Positions 63,534-64,000 of a stretch of DNA of 64,000 nt are shown piece after piece. The position numbers were made by a program, and so were the translations under genes. This DNA is from Haliotis asinina (lineage: Eukaryota > Mollusca > Gastropoda > Lepetellida > Haliotidae): NCBI RefSeq assembly GCF_037392515.1, contig NC_090280.1, positions 60,091,504 to 60,155,503 of the forward strand. Reading direction: 5' to 3'. The stretch's first letter is position 1; every line of letters begins with the position of its first letter. The notes under the pieces are model-generated. The model was not told the DNA's origin. It searched no databases and saw nothing but the letters and a program-made list of their open reading frames with translations.

Positions 63534-64000
63534 TTTACTCCAAAATAAGATCGCTGGGCTGTAGTATGTTTAACGCTGCACTCGGCAGTATTTTGGTAAC
63601 ATGATGACAGTCTGTAAATAATTGAGTCTGAACCATACAAGCATGTGATTGACATCGCTAGCATCAATCGACGCAGTCAGGATACGATCACTTGCATCAA
63701 CGTCAGCGAATCTGGCCATACGATCCCATTAATCACATGTTATGACAAGCATGGATGCTGATAACAAGGTTCTAACCCCGAAATTCAAGAATCGTGTTTT
63801 GGTCACCGAAAAAGGTTGATTCTACTATTTTTAAAAAACCCCAGTAAATTATTACTAGTATAGAAATGATTACGTGACACAATTATGCGCAGAGATCCAT
63901 AGCTGGCCTTTAAACAAAATTGCACTAAGGTTAGTTTATGCTTCGTCATGTGTTTTGGCATGTGTTATACTACACAAAGCTTCTCCTTGCTAAAGCGTTC
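63534..64000. repeat. Segmental duplication copy 3, cut by the window edge
   Basis: It matches 1542-1960 and 32087-32545, including the SINE-core variant and the TTAGTTTATGCTTCGTC stretch. It ends at the window edge inside the tRNA-like AAAGCGTTC. Confidence 0.75.

Overview
The window is animal genomic DNA, AT-rich and dense with repeats. There are no operons, no ribosomal RNA genes and no CRISPR arrays. It looks molluscan and most probably abalone-like (Haliotis or a close vetigastropod). I base that on several copies of a roughly 270-bp SINE-like repeat with a 'cgccgcactcagcaatatt' core, a GAGTGAGTGAGT end and a TTCACGGGT end, which I remember from abalone sequence. The species call is recall plus inference and was not searched.

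The only host-type coding potential is a small array of C2H2 zinc-finger (ZNF) genes on the + strand: unit A (476-1426, decayed), unit B (26383-27657, 14 good fingers, then a broken tail to 28077), unit C (44212-45141, 10 fingers) and unit D (59041-60210, 12 good fingers plus one degenerate). They belong to one lineage-specific family whose inter-finger linkers read H-S/T-G-I/V/M-K-P instead of TGEKP. Units A, C and D share an upstream module rich in CATTAA/TTAATG motifs. Units B, C and D share a second upstream block carrying a decayed exon and a decayed older finger cluster. Downstream of B, C and D lies a 34-bp minisatellite and further shared blocks. The locus has therefore grown by segmental duplication of units about 15-17 kb long.

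Nearly everything else is mobile DNA. From left to right: a deleted Ty3/gypsy-type LTR element with a Leu-tRNA primer site and a perfect 88-bp palindrome in place of its 5' LTR (2681-5433); fragments of non-LTR elements (5439-6255 minus, 6600-6838 plus, 7040-8516 plus), one holding a 451-bp MULE-like MITE; a tRNA-derived SINE (6845-7022); a DIRS-like element (9411-11720 minus); a degraded 5-kb LINE (about 11.9-17.3 kb, minus); a long inverted repeat around a THAP-like fragment (20.1-21.0 kb); SINEs; an L2-like tail and an R2-like LINE end (30.7-31.9 kb); a Tc1 element with TA duplication (32998-34420); a LINE fragment (34.8-36.1 kb); a snapback MITE (36123-36271); a DIRS element with a tyrosine recombinase and an inverted internal RT segment (38.0-41.2 kb); a KRBA2/Ginger-like integrase gene interrupted by a Tc1-like transposase (48.5-51.1 kb); and a 1.8-kb element with 0.5-kb inverted arms around an unrecognised 203-residue ORF (55217-57022).

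The two copies of one duplicated unit (1437-6255 and 31984-36122) carry different insertions, so each gives the empty site for the other: a gypsy element and a SINE in copy 1, a Tc1 element and a SINE in copy 2. This fixes several element boundaries and target-site duplications to the base. Nothing here is a cellular operon or pathway. The interest lies in the ZNF family and in the structures of the mobile elements.
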